Assembly: GCA_903881085.1 (NCBI GenBank)
Contig: CAIRSA010000513.1
Coordinates: 1 to 64,000, forward strand
Direction: 5' to 3'
Length of the DNA: 64,000 bases
From: an uncultured Acidobacteriia bacterium
Lineage (GTDB): Bacteria; Acidobacteriota; Terriglobia; Bryobacterales; Bryobacteraceae
The notes beneath the pieces were generated by a model, which worked only from the letters and a program-made list of their open reading frames with translations, had not been told where the DNA came from and did no database searches. Positions 1 to 7,466 of this stretch are shown in pieces; positions within the stretch are counted from its first letter, which is position 1; each line of letters starts with the position of its first letter. The translations under genes and the position numbers were made by a program.

Positions 1-147
1 GCAGAAGAAGACTCCCCATCCAATGGAGCGGGCGGTGAGCTCGGGCGGCGCTTCCGTGGCCGGGATGATGGGCTTATAGGTGGCGCCCGGTGGGAGGGGT
101 TTGTAGGCGTTCTCGGGCAGTGAGCGTGGTTCGTTGGACTCGATCAT
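1..147 (-). CDS. OPT family oligopeptide transporter, N-terminal fragment (runs off the window)
   Basis: This is the first 49 codons of a gene reading out of the window on the minus strand. The ATG at 147-145 is preceded by GAGGAG about ten bases upstream. The peptide begins MIESNEPRSLPENAYKPLPP and continues with ELTARSIGWGVFF. That acidic, proline-rich cytoplasmic leader followed by an 'ELT-R' entry into the first membrane helix is typical of bacterial OPT-superfamily transporters, which import peptides or metal-siderophore complexes by proton symport. Only the leader and the start of the first helix are visible, so the family call is tentative. It is divergent from the protease that follows. 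Confidence 0.6.
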   Translation of the reverse strand, partial: MIESNEPRSLPENAYKPLPPGATYKPIIPATEAPPELTARSIGWGVFFC

Positions 148-310
148 CGGTGAGTGGCTCCTCAATGGACATGTAAGGCTTATTATGCGTCATGGCGGGA
201 AGCCTTGTCTTCGTGTCGCGCAGTGGGCGGGGCGGTGCCAGTTGGCCCTGCAATTTCTCTATCTACCTCCGGGGCTACGGCAAAATGTCACGTCTAAGGG
301 AACTGGCGTA

Positions 311-329
311 TTGTCCCTGACGGGGACAA
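311..329. promoter_or_regulatory. Inverted repeat upstream of the S8 protease
   Basis: A 7-bp perfect inverted repeat (TTGTCCC at 311-317 and GGGACAA at 323-329, 5-base spacer) lies in the 277-bp gap between the divergent OPT and protease genes, about 96 bases before the protease start. It could be an operator or a small hairpin. Nothing else in this gap is recognisable. Confidence 0.25.
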
Positions 330-424
330 CTTGTCTACCTGCCGCTGATTGTGACTATTTAATTTCAAGCATTTACGCGCCGGCTGCTTTGGCACCTCAG
401 CTGCTTAGAGTAAAGGCAAATATT

Positions 425-2098
425 ATGTTCGCCTCTGCCTTTCTAAAATTCGGTTTTGCCATTCTGTCTTTTGGGAGCCTGCTTGCGCAGGCCCCTGAAT
501 CGAAGATGTCGCCGGACCTTGCCGGTCTAGATGCGCTTTCGACACATAACGTGATTGTGCAATATTCCGCGCACGCCCAAGCTGCGCCCCACCGGCGACT
601 GGCGCGCTACGGGGCACGTCTGGAGCGCGAGTTCGGGCATATTCGCGCAGCGCACTATCGAGTGCGTGGTGCGGATCTTGCGGCGTTGGCCGCGGATCCG
701 AATGTGGCCTACGTTTCGCCCGACCGGCCTCTGACTGCGCACATGGATCAGGTTGCGCTGACCACGGGCGTGCAGGCCGCATGGAACTATGGATATGACG
801 GAACGGGCATAGGCGTGGCGATTATCGATAGCGGCCTGGCCTTGCATAATGATATTCAATCGCATGTGGTTTATCAGGAGGATTTCTCGGGCCTGCACTA
901 CACCTACGACGATTACGGACACGGTACGCATGTGGCCGGCATTCTGGGTGGCAGCGCCGCATCTTCCACAGGGCCCAGTTTTACTCGTACATTTAAGGGA
1001 ATCGCTCCGGGTGTGGGCCTGGTGATCATGCGCGCCCTGGATAAGACTGGTTCGGGCACGGATAGCGCCGTGATCGCGGCCATTCAGCGGGCGATCAATC
1101 TAAAGAGCACTTACAACATTCGGGTGATCAACTTATCACTTGGACGCCCGGTATTTGAGAGTTACAAGCTGGATCCGCTTTGCCAGCAAGTGGAAGCGGC
1201 CTGGAAAGCAGGCATAGTGGTTGTGGTAGCAGCGGGCAATAACGGCCGTGACAACTCCAAGGGTACGAAGGGTTATGGCACCATCAATGCTCCGGCGAAC
1301 GACCCGTACGTGATCACCGTAGGCGCAATGAAGCAGAACAGCACGGCGGCAAAGAACGATGATTCACCCGCAAGCTACAGTTCCAAAGGGCCCACCGCGG
1401 TTGACTTCATAGTGAAGCCTGACTTGGTGGCTCCGGGCAACCGTGTGGTGTCGATCTCTTCCAGCCAGAGTTACATTGATTTGAACTTCACAACCAATAA
1501 AATTCTGGATAACTACTGGACCAACTGGGGAGACACCAATAACTGCGACATCTACTTCCGGCTTAGTGGCACCAGTATGGCTACGCCAGTGGTCAGCGGC
1601 GCGGCTGCACTGCTGATTCAGAAGAACTCTTCGCTTACGCCCGATCAGGTAAAAGCGATTCTGATGAAGACTTCGTACAAGATGCCGAAAGCGACAGCTA
1701 CGGTTGTCGATAGCGGAGTTACTTACACGACGGAAACAGATGTGTTCACCGTTGGCACGGGCTATGTGGACATCGCCGCGGCGATCGCCAGTAGCGACGT
1801 GCCTAAGGCCGGCCTGCCAGCGCTCTCGCCCACGGCTTCCTACAACAAGACCACGAATACAGTGAGCGTTGTCACCGGCTCAGGTGTCGTGTGGGGATCT
1901 GGTGTGGTGTGGGGCAGCGGCGTGGTTTGGGGTTCGGGTGTAGTTTGGGGATCATCGACCCAGGTGGGCTCCACAGGCGTAGTATGGGGATCGGGCGTGG
2001 TTTGGGGCAGCGGCGTTGTCTGGGGATCGTCGAGCCCGTGGTCGATGTCGGCCACCTCATTGGGCGGCTTGGCGATCGCTTTGAACGGCGAAAACTAA
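425..2098 (+). CDS. Secreted S8 (subtilisin-like) serine peptidase with VVWGS-repeat tail
   Basis: A 557-residue secreted subtilase. The start is placed at the ATG at 425 because it begins a clear signal peptide (MFASAFLKFGFAILSFGSLLAQA); the reading frame extends upstream, but that part does not look like protein. Residues about 40-100 resemble an inhibitor_I9-type propeptide. The catalytic triad is visible as Asp135 (AIIDSG), His166 (GHGTHVAG) and Ser384 (SGTSMATP), with the oxyanion Asn in AAGNNG. After the domain ends, near residue 470, the C-terminus has about seven copies of G-V-V-W-G-S. Such tails occur on acidobacterial S8 peptidases; their role is unknown to me, and surface attachment or display is inference. 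It probably degrades extracellular protein. A decayed relative lies at 46380-47098. Confidence 0.93.
   Translation: MFASAFLKFGFAILSFGSLLAQAPESKMSPDLAGLDALSTHNVIVQYSAHAQAAPHRRLARYGARLEREFGHIRAAHYRVRGADLAALAADPNVAYVSPDRPLTAHMDQVALTTGVQAAWNYGYDGTGIGVAIIDSGLALHNDIQSHVVYQEDFSGLHYTYDDYGHGTHVAGILGGSAASSTGPSFTRTFKGIAPGVGLVIMRALDKTGSGTDSAVIAAIQRAINLKSTYNIRVINLSLGRPVFESYKLDPLCQQVEAAWKAGIVVVVAAGNNGRDNSKGTKGYGTINAPANDPYVITVGAMKQNSTAAKNDDSPASYSSKGPTAVDFIVKPDLVAPGNRVVSISSSQSYIDLNFTTNKILDNYWTNWGDTNNCDIYFRLSGTSMATPVVSGAAALLIQKNSSLTPDQVKAILMKTSYKMPKATATVVDSGVTYTTETDVFTVGTGYVDIAAAIASSDVPKAGLPALSPTASYNKTTNTVSVVTGSGVVWGSGVVWGSGVVWGSGVVWGSSTQVGSTGVVWGSGVVWGSGVVWGSSSPWSMSATSLGGLAIALNGEN
1880..2034 (+). repeat. In-frame tandem repeat encoding GVVWGS units
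   Basis: Eighteen-base units encode Gly-Ser-Gly-Val-Val-Trp: four in a row, a short break (STQVGST), then three more. Synonymous changes between units (gtc/gtg/gtt, tcg/tct/agc) show that the peptide, not the DNA, is being conserved. It is part of the protease gene. Confidence 0.85.
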
Positions 2099-2104
2099 AA
2101 CCCG

Positions 2105-2830
2105 TTACCTGTACAACCCGCGGATTGCGTTCCAGCGGATGCGGCCGAGGTCGGCGAATGCGGTGAGTCCATTGAACAGGCTGACCTTGGTGCCTTCCAC
2201 ATTGGCCCAGCGGACGGGTACCTCAATGGACTTAAAGCCGCGTTTGCGGGCAATAAACAGCGCTTCGACGTCAAAGCCGAAGCCGTCGATCTGCAGGCGG
2301 CTGAATACATCCTGCGCAGCGCCGCGGCGGAAGAGCTTGAATCCACACTGCGTGTCGTGAAACGGCAAGCCTGCCACTACCCGCATCACAAGATTGAAAA
2401 AGCGGCCGGAGATTTCGCGCATCGCGCCCTGGTGCTTGCTGACCAGCGAGCGGTCCAGCGCGCGCGAGCCGATGGCGATGTCGGCTCCGGTCTTTTCGAC
2501 GCACTGCAACAATTTTTCAACCTCTCCAATCGGGGCCGAGAGATCGGCATCGGAAAACAATACCCACTCGCCCTTCGCATCGAGCATGCCGTGGCGCACG
2601 GAAAAGCCCTTACCGCGATTGCCCGGATTGCGCAGCAGTCGCACGACAGGCCATTCCGCAGCCACCCGTTCAACCAGTGCGGCAGTGCCGTCACGCGAAC
2701 CGTCGTCGACAACCACTACTTCCAGGAATGCGAATTGCTGCGTTGCGAGGTAAGTTTTCAAGGCCTCAATCGTGACTGGAAGCCTGCTTTCTTCGTTGAA
2801 AGCCGGAATGATGATGGAGAGAGAGCGCAA
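2105..2830 (-). CDS. GT2 family glycosyltransferase, dolichyl-phosphate glucosyltransferase-like
   Basis: A 241-residue GT-A fold enzyme. The N-terminus SIIIPAFNEE is the nucleotide-sugar binding strand. DDGS at 42-45 and the metal-binding DxD in FSDADLS (94-96) are present. NPGNRGKGFSVRHG and the later DTQCGFKLF with a G-F-D-V-E-like acceptor loop are characteristic of the polyprenyl/dolichyl-phosphate glucosyltransferase (Alg5-like) branch. It has no membrane segments, unlike GtrB/ArnC relatives. It likely transfers a hexose from a nucleotide sugar to polyprenyl phosphate for envelope glycan assembly. It is divergent from lysS, with only 37 bases between the starts. Confidence 0.85.
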   Translation of the reverse strand: MRSLSIIIPAFNEESRLPVTIEALKTYLATQQFAFLEVVVVDDGSRDGTAALVERVAAEWPVVRLLRNPGNRGKGFSVRHGMLDAKGEWVLFSDADLSAPIGEVEKLLQCVEKTGADIAIGSRALDRSLVSKHQGAMREISGRFFNLVMRVVAGLPFHDTQCGFKLFRRGAAQDVFSRLQIDGFGFDVEALFIARKRGFKSIEVPVRWANVEGTKVSLFNGLTAFADLGRIRWNAIRGLYR

Positions 2831-2867
2831 TCGTCAATTATAATAAGTTTTTCAGAGGGAGATCGAA

Positions 2868-4367
2868 TTGTCGCTCGAACAAGAGCTTTTAAAACAGCGT
2901 GTAGCACGCATTCACGAGATCGAAGCACTGGGATACCGGGGCTATGGCAAGCGGTACGACTTCAGCCATACGCTGCCTGAGATTCTGGAGAAGTTCTCGG
3001 AAAAGACGGCGGAAGAACTGGAGCCACGTATCCAGGTCAAGCTGTGCGGACGCATTCAGTCCTTGCGCGGCAAGGGCAAAGCGGGGTTCATGCACATCGC
3101 GCAGAACGGCGCGAAGTTCCAGGTGTACATCAAAATCGATGCCATGCCGGAGCGCGATTTCAAGCTGTATCAACTTCTCGATATCGGCGACCTGGTGGGC
3201 GTGGAAGGCTACCTGTTCCGTACTCGTACGGGTGAGTTGACGGTGCATGCGGAAAGTCTGGAGTTCCTTTCCAAGACACTGCTGCCGATGCCGGAAAAGT
3301 GGCATGGTCTGGAAGACGTGGAAGTGCGGTACCGCCAGCGCTATTTGGATTTGATTTCGAATGAAGACGTGCGCAAGACCTTCGTGACGCGCAGCAAAGT
3401 GGTCAGTTCGCTGCGGCGGCAACTGGAAGCCAAGAACTTCATTGAAGTTGAAACGCCGATGCTGCAACCGCTCTACGGCGGGGCGGCGGCGCGTCCGTTT
3501 GTCACGCATCACAATACGCTCGACGTGGATTTGTATCTGCGCATCGCGCCGGAATTGTACTTGAAGCGGTTGGTTGTGGGCGGGTTGGATCGGGTGTATG
3601 AGATCAATCGCAACTTCCGTAACGAGGGGATTTCGATCAAGCATAATCCGGAGTTCACGATGCTGGAGTTTTATCAGGCCTACACGGACTATCTGGGCTT
3701 GATGGATTTTACGGCGGAGCTTTTGAAGCAGGTGGCGATCGATTCCACCGGCGGCACCGTGGTCGAGTATCAGGGCGAGCAACTGGACTGGGGCAACATG
3801 CGGAAGTTCTCCATGCGCGAGGCCGTGATCGAATTCTGGCAGGGTGAAGGCAAGCCGACTATGGAGCAGGTGAAGGACCCGGCCTGGCTGGCACAGCACT
3901 CGCATAAGTCGACAGCGGGCGAAGCGCTGGTGGAGATCTTCGAGCGCGTGGCCGAGAGCCAGTTGGTGCAGCCGACGATCATCTACGACTATCCGGTGGA
4001 GATGTCGCCGCTTTCCAAAAACAAGCCGGATGAGCCGGATTTCGTGGAGCGCTTTGAGGTCTTCGCCGCTGGCATGGAGATCGGCAACGCATACACTGAG
4101 TTGAACGATCCGCAGGAACAGCGGCGGCGCTTCGAGATGCAGTTGGGCATGATAGCCAAGGGTGACGAGGAAGCGCACCAGATGGACGAGGACTACGTGC
4201 GGGCGCTGTGCTACGGCATGCCGCCGACCGGTGGCGAGGGGCTTGGCATCGATCGCATCGCGATGCTGATGAGCAACTCGCGGTCGATCCGCGATGTGAT
4301 TCTGTTCCCGCTGCTGCGGCCGGAAGGCAAGATCGACCTGATTGACGATTTGCGGCAGGTGGAATGA
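2868..4367 (+). CDS. lysS: Lysine--tRNA ligase, class II
   Basis: 499 residues, the usual length of bacterial LysS. It attaches lysine to tRNA-Lys in the cytoplasm. The start codon is TTG at 2868, with an AGAGGGAG ribosome site just upstream. An OB-fold anticodon-binding domain occupies about residues 55-140 (GRIQSLRGKGKAGFMHI). Class II motif 2 (FRNEGISIKHNPEFTMLEFYQAY) is near 249-271 and motif 3 (GGEGLGIDRIAML) near 455-468. The next gene overlaps its stop by four bases (ATGA), so the permease is probably translationally coupled to it. Confidence 0.97.
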   Translation: MSLEQELLKQRVARIHEIEALGYRGYGKRYDFSHTLPEILEKFSEKTAEELEPRIQVKLCGRIQSLRGKGKAGFMHIAQNGAKFQVYIKIDAMPERDFKLYQLLDIGDLVGVEGYLFRTRTGELTVHAESLEFLSKTLLPMPEKWHGLEDVEVRYRQRYLDLISNEDVRKTFVTRSKVVSSLRRQLEAKNFIEVETPMLQPLYGGAAARPFVTHHNTLDVDLYLRIAPELYLKRLVVGGLDRVYEINRNFRNEGISIKHNPEFTMLEFYQAYTDYLGLMDFTAELLKQVAIDSTGGTVVEYQGEQLDWGNMRKFSMREAVIEFWQGEGKPTMEQVKDPAWLAQHSHKSTAGEALVEIFERVAESQLVQPTIIYDYPVEMSPLSKNKPDEPDFVERFEVFAAGMEIGNAYTELNDPQEQRRRFEMQLGMIAKGDEEAHQMDEDYVRALCYGMPPTGGEGLGIDRIAMLMSNSRSIRDVILFPLLRPEGKIDLIDDLRQVE

Positions 4368-5593
4368 AATCGCCCGGATTTGAATTCTTCGTCGCCAGCC
4401 GCTACTTGATGGCCAAGCGCAAGCAGACCATGATTTCGGTGATCACAGTGATCTCCGTGATCGGCGTGGCGGCGGGCGTTATGGCGCTGATCATTGCTCT
4501 GGGCGTGACCAATGGATTCCGCGGGACGTTGGAGCGGAATCTGTTGGGAGCGACGGCGCATGTGAGCATTCTGGAGCGTACTCCTGGCTCGGGTATTGAG
4601 CATTGGCAGGACTTGCAGAAGAAGCTGATTTCAGTGCCCGGGGTCACTAGCGCAGCGCCGGCGCTTTATGGCTACGTGTTCTTCACCGGGCCAAGCCAGG
4701 GCGATGGCGGAGTGATCAAGGGACTTGATCTGGAGATGGAGCAGCGCCGCGGCGAGGTGATGGCTAACATCAAGCAGGGGTCGCTGAAGGACCTGGAGAA
4801 GCCAGATACGCTGATCATGGGGTCGAAGCTGGCGCAGAAGACCGGTATGATGCTGGGCAGCGTTGTGCATGTGATCAGCCCGCAGGGTGAGATGACTCCG
4901 CTTGGGCCGCGGCCTAGTTACTACAAGATGCGGGTGGTGGGCATTTTCGAATCCGGCTTTTATGATTTGGATGCCAAGTGGGCATTTACTTCCATGCCCT
5001 CCGTGCAGAAGATCTTCTCGCTTGATGATGTTGTGAACTCCATTGAGCTGAAAGTGGCAGACGTGGATCGCGCGCCAGAGATTGCCCGTGCGGCTGAGTC
5101 GATCATCGGCGATAAGCTGGCTGCGACGCCTTGGCAAGAGCAGAATAAGCAGTTACTCGGAGCGTTGAAGATGGACCGCGTAGTTACTCTGATTACGATT
5201 AGTCTGATTCAGCTAGTCGGCGGCCTGAACATCCTGATTAGTCTGGTGATGATGGTGATGGAAAAGCACCGCGATATTGCGATCTTAGTGTCGATGGGGG
5301 CGAAGAAAGAGCAGATCCGGCGCATCTTCATGATGCAGGGTTTGATGATTGGCGCGGCCGGGACTGTGATTGGCCTGATATTGGGGTATTCGTTGAGTTT
5401 CCTGGCCAATCACTACCAGTGGATCCGGCTGGACGAGGAGCTGTATTCGCTGAGCTTCGTGCCGTTTGAGCCTCGGTTTCTGGATGCGTTTTGGGTGATG
5501 GGCGCGGCGCTGCTGGTGAGTTACGTGGCGACAATTTATCCGGCACGGAATGCCGCGAAGATTGATCCGGTGGAGAGTTTGCGATATGAGTGA
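4364..5593 (+). CDS. LolC/LolE-type ABC transporter permease (FtsX family)
   Basis: A 409-residue inner-membrane permease. A cytoplasmic start (FEFFVASRYLMAKRKQT) leads into a first membrane helix (about 20-45) and a large periplasmic MacB-type domain (about 60-270). Three more helices follow near 278-300, 327-347 and 376-395, and it ends with the LolC/E-like YPARNAAKIDPVESLRYE. LolCDE extracts lipoproteins from the inner membrane for delivery to LolA. The ATPase LolD usually lies next to lolC/E but is absent here; the next gene is a small zinc ribbon. It overlaps both lysS and the downstream gene. Confidence 0.85.
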   Translation: MKSPGFEFFVASRYLMAKRKQTMISVITVISVIGVAAGVMALIIALGVTNGFRGTLERNLLGATAHVSILERTPGSGIEHWQDLQKKLISVPGVTSAAPALYGYVFFTGPSQGDGGVIKGLDLEMEQRRGEVMANIKQGSLKDLEKPDTLIMGSKLAQKTGMMLGSVVHVISPQGEMTPLGPRPSYYKMRVVGIFESGFYDLDAKWAFTSMPSVQKIFSLDDVVNSIELKVADVDRAPEIARAAESIIGDKLAATPWQEQNKQLLGALKMDRVVTLITISLIQLVGGLNILISLVMMVMEKHRDIAILVSMGAKKEQIRRIFMMQGLMIGAAGTVIGLILGYSLSFLANHYQWIRLDEELYSLSFVPFEPRFLDAFWVMGAALLVSYVATIYPARNAAKIDPVESLRYE

Positions 5594-5891
5594 ACAAGCA
5601 GAGCATGCGCGCTTCGTCGCATCATCGGGAGATGAACTTTGCCCGAAATGTGGGTGTTCGTTATCGCTTCGCAGCAAGCTGATACTCATCGACCAAGCAT
5701 GGGTTGCGGCGCCGGACGAGGATACTCGAGCGGCCTATTTTTCATCTCTGCGTGCAGATGATGTTCAACCCGATAAACTTCGCCCTGAGCCGTTAGAGCA
5801 ATTTATGGATGGCTTTTATTGTGAGCGTTGCCACAAGGGATTCGTTTCTGAACAGGGTCTAAAAGAATCGCGACGAAAATACTGGCTTTGA
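5586..5891 (+). CDS. Small zinc-ribbon protein of unknown function
   Basis: 101 residues, starting at the ATG at 5586 that overlaps the permease stop (ATGAGTGA). Two cysteine pairs, CPKC near residue 19 and CERC near residue 78, about 57 residues apart, suggest one zinc ribbon; an acidic linker lies between them. It has no signal peptide or membrane segment. The overlap implies co-expression with the Lol-type permease and lysS. I do not recognise the family. GC content falls towards its 3' end, beside the HicAB cassette. Confidence 0.6.
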   Translation: MSEQAEHARFVASSGDELCPKCGCSLSLRSKLILIDQAWVAAPDEDTRAAYFSSLRADDVQPDKLRPEPLEQFMDGFYCERCHKGFVSEQGLKESRRKYWL

Positions 5892-5929
5892 TACTAGCCG
5901 GGATGCTCTTTCTCCTACGGCCAGAAACT

Positions 5930-5969
5930 AAGTACCTGTTTAAGTTCAAGTGAACTTAAACAGGTACTT
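5930..5969. terminator. Perfect 19-bp inverted repeat at the 3' end of hicB
   Basis: Arms at 5930-5948 and 5951-5969 are perfectly complementary around a 2-base centre. The right arm contains the last codons and stop of hicB, so the left arm is an inverted copy of the gene's end. It lies between the converging zinc-ribbon gene and hicB. It could act as a bidirectional hairpin terminator although no U-tract follows, or be an insertion scar of the toxin-antitoxin cassette. Confidence 0.6.
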
Positions 5970-6168
5970 CCACCTCGATCTCCAGCAACTCCGAAGTTGC
6001 CGATCTTGTATCTCGCAAGACGTCGAAGTACAGTTTGATCGCCTCAGATGCACGGCGTGTTAATTCGCTATCTGAATTACCAGTCACGAGTATTGATGGG
6101 AGTTCTGGCACGTAGGCGCTATGTCCAGTCGGCCCACGCTCAATCACCAGTGAATACTTGCGGATCAT
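5956..6168 (-). CDS. hicB: HicB-family antitoxin
   Basis: 70 residues. It begins with the HicB RNase-H-like partial fold (YSLVIERGPTGHSAYVPELPS), in which the usual aromatic/acidic face of the strand is kept, and ends EIEVEVPV. No C-terminal DNA-binding domain is visible, so it is the short form. HicB binds and blocks HicA and usually represses its own operon. Its ATG overlaps the hicA stop by one base (TAATG), giving the common toxin-first order. The gene is more AT-rich than its neighbours, consistent with mobile cassette origin. Confidence 0.85.
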   Translation of the reverse strand: MIRKYSLVIERGPTGHSAYVPELPSILVTGNSDSELTRRASEAIKLYFDVLRDTRSATSELLEIEVEVPV

Positions 6169-6365
6169 TATTTGTCCCCCTTAATCCCAGTTTGCCTCAA
6201 AATCGCACGGTACGTGCCCGTCCGCACATCGTCCCCGAGTCTCCCTGACACCACGGTGATTCGGCCATCGGGGCTGCTGAATACCCGATGATCACCATTG
6301 GTTCGAATATGTTTCCACCCGGAGTTTTCTAAATCCCTGATTACCTCTCGTACCTTGAGCGGCAT
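6168..6365 (-). CDS. hicA: HicA-family mRNA interferase toxin
   Basis: 65 residues with the HicA double-stranded-RNA-binding-like fold: KVREVIRDLENSGWKHIRTNGDHRVF and a C-terminal GTYRAILRQTGI helix. The catalytic His is His26 in the GDH motif. HicA cleaves mRNA and tmRNA when HicB is lost. It lies immediately upstream of hicB and shares one base with it. The promoter must lie between 6366 and about 6384, or within the start of that gap, because the DinB-like gene ends at 6384 on the same strand. Confidence 0.85.
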   Translation of the reverse strand: MPLKVREVIRDLENSGWKHIRTNGDHRVFSSPDGRITVVSGRLGDDVRTGTYRAILRQTGIKGDK

Positions 6366-6383
6366 ATTCTTAGTATATCTACT

Positions 6384-6911
6384 CTAAGCCAGGAGCAACC
6401 GCTCGATCTGCCCACAATGCCGCTCGATATGAAAGCGCAGGAATTCCAGCCGCTGCGCAGCATCCAGCGGACCGCATAGAAAGTGCGGGAAGATCACTTC
6501 GGCGAGGTCGAGGCCGTCAAGCGCTGGGATGAGTTGTTCCAGCACCAGTTGGCACGAGTTGGAATAAGCGACCCAGTACGCCAGCGGGCCGCCGATGTGC
6601 GGCGTGGCGATGGGCGGGGCGATCTCTTTCGGCTTCCAGGTCCGCGCTACGATCTCCTCAATCGTGAGCCCACGGTTGGTGTGCTCGCCGATGAATACGG
6701 GAGTGCCGTCGCGAAGACCTTCGGCGGCCTGCCAGATTTTCGCGATCCCGGTGATTTCGGCCAGCGTGACATGCTCAATGTTTTCGAGAACCGACCACTC
6801 CACGGGTGATGGCTTGAATGCAGCCTGTGAGGGAGTAAGATTCGTGACGAGCGCCAACATTTTCTGGCGGGCACGCGATACATCGGCGATCAATTCTTGC
6901 GCAGTTGGCAT
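6384..6911 (-). CDS. DinB/YfiT-like four-helix protein
   Basis: 175 residues, helical throughout. The metal-binding histidines expected of the DinB_2 superfamily are visible: one in the second helix (ENIEHVTLAE) and a pair in the last helix (RFHIERHCGQIERLL). WSVLENIEHV and FLCGPLDAAQRLEFLRFHIERH are the family signature. Members are metal-dependent enzymes, including thiol S-transferases such as bacillithiol or mycothiol transferases; the substrate here is unknown. The HicAB pair downstream on the same strand is probably independent. Confidence 0.8.
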   Translation of the reverse strand: MPTAQELIADVSRARQKMLALVTNLTPSQAAFKPSPVEWSVLENIEHVTLAEITGIAKIWQAAEGLRDGTPVFIGEHTNRGLTIEEIVARTWKPKEIAPPIATPHIGGPLAYWVAYSNSCQLVLEQLIPALDGLDLAEVIFPHFLCGPLDAAQRLEFLRFHIERHCGQIERLLLA

Positions 6912-6946
6912 GGATGATGGCTCCTTTTGGGTATAGTAGCAAGACT

Positions 6947-7453
6947 TTAGCGAAGGCGGAGGATCATGAAATCCATGTCGATGTATGCATCGCCGACTTT
7001 CAGCGCCTTCGGTTCGGTGCCGTACGTGTGGAAGCCCAGTTGGCTGTAGAGTTGGCGCGCGGCGGTCTGCTGCGTGGCAACGGCGAGCAGTATCTGTTCG
7101 AGCGACGCATCGTGCTTCACCGTATCGATGGTCGCAATGATCAGCTTTCGGGCGATGCCTTGCCGCCTGTGCGTCGACGCCACATACACACCGAAGATGC
7201 GGCCTTTGTGTCGTTCTTTAACCGCGGTGTCGCGGATGAAGACCGAGATTCCAACTAACTTACCGTCGTCGAATGCCCCGAAGTGGAAGTTACCTTCTCC
7301 AACGTCGCGAAAGCGGCCAGCCGCGGATTCGATCGTAGTTGCCAAGTGCTCTTCAACTGCTTTTCCAAAGGCGTATGGCTCATTGCGCAAGGCCTCAAGC
7401 CGCAGGTGCCACCAAGCCGTGGCGCCGGACTCCTGTAGAGTTCGGATCTCCAT
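6947..7453 (-). CDS. GNAT family N-acetyltransferase
   Basis: 168 residues with the GNAT fold. The acetyl-CoA pyrophosphate loop is RRQGIARKL, preceded by strand GRIFGVYVAS. The C-terminal QLGFHTYGTEPKALKVGDAYIDMDFM is the typical strand 6-7 region, close to the phosphinothricin-acetyltransferase/RimI-like group. It transfers an acetyl group from acetyl-CoA to an amine; the substrate cannot be read from sequence. It lies 13 bases downstream of the PQQ-repeat protein on the same strand. Confidence 0.85.
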   Translation of the reverse strand: MEIRTLQESGATAWWHLRLEALRNEPYAFGKAVEEHLATTIESAAGRFRDVGEGNFHFGAFDDGKLVGISVFIRDTAVKERHKGRIFGVYVASTHRRQGIARKLIIATIDTVKHDASLEQILLAVATQQTAARQLYSQLGFHTYGTEPKALKVGDAYIDMDFMILRLR

Positions 7454-7466
7454 AAATGAGACTTGC

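Noticed and set aside
1880-2034. Short tandem repeat considered as a CRISPR array
   Set aside because: Units are 18 bp without spacers, in frame, and vary only at synonymous sites.
2889-4178. A 429-codon open frame on the minus strand opposite lysS
   Set aside because: It has the His/Leu/Arg-rich composition of antisense translation of a high-GC gene and no domain. lysS is complete on the other strand.
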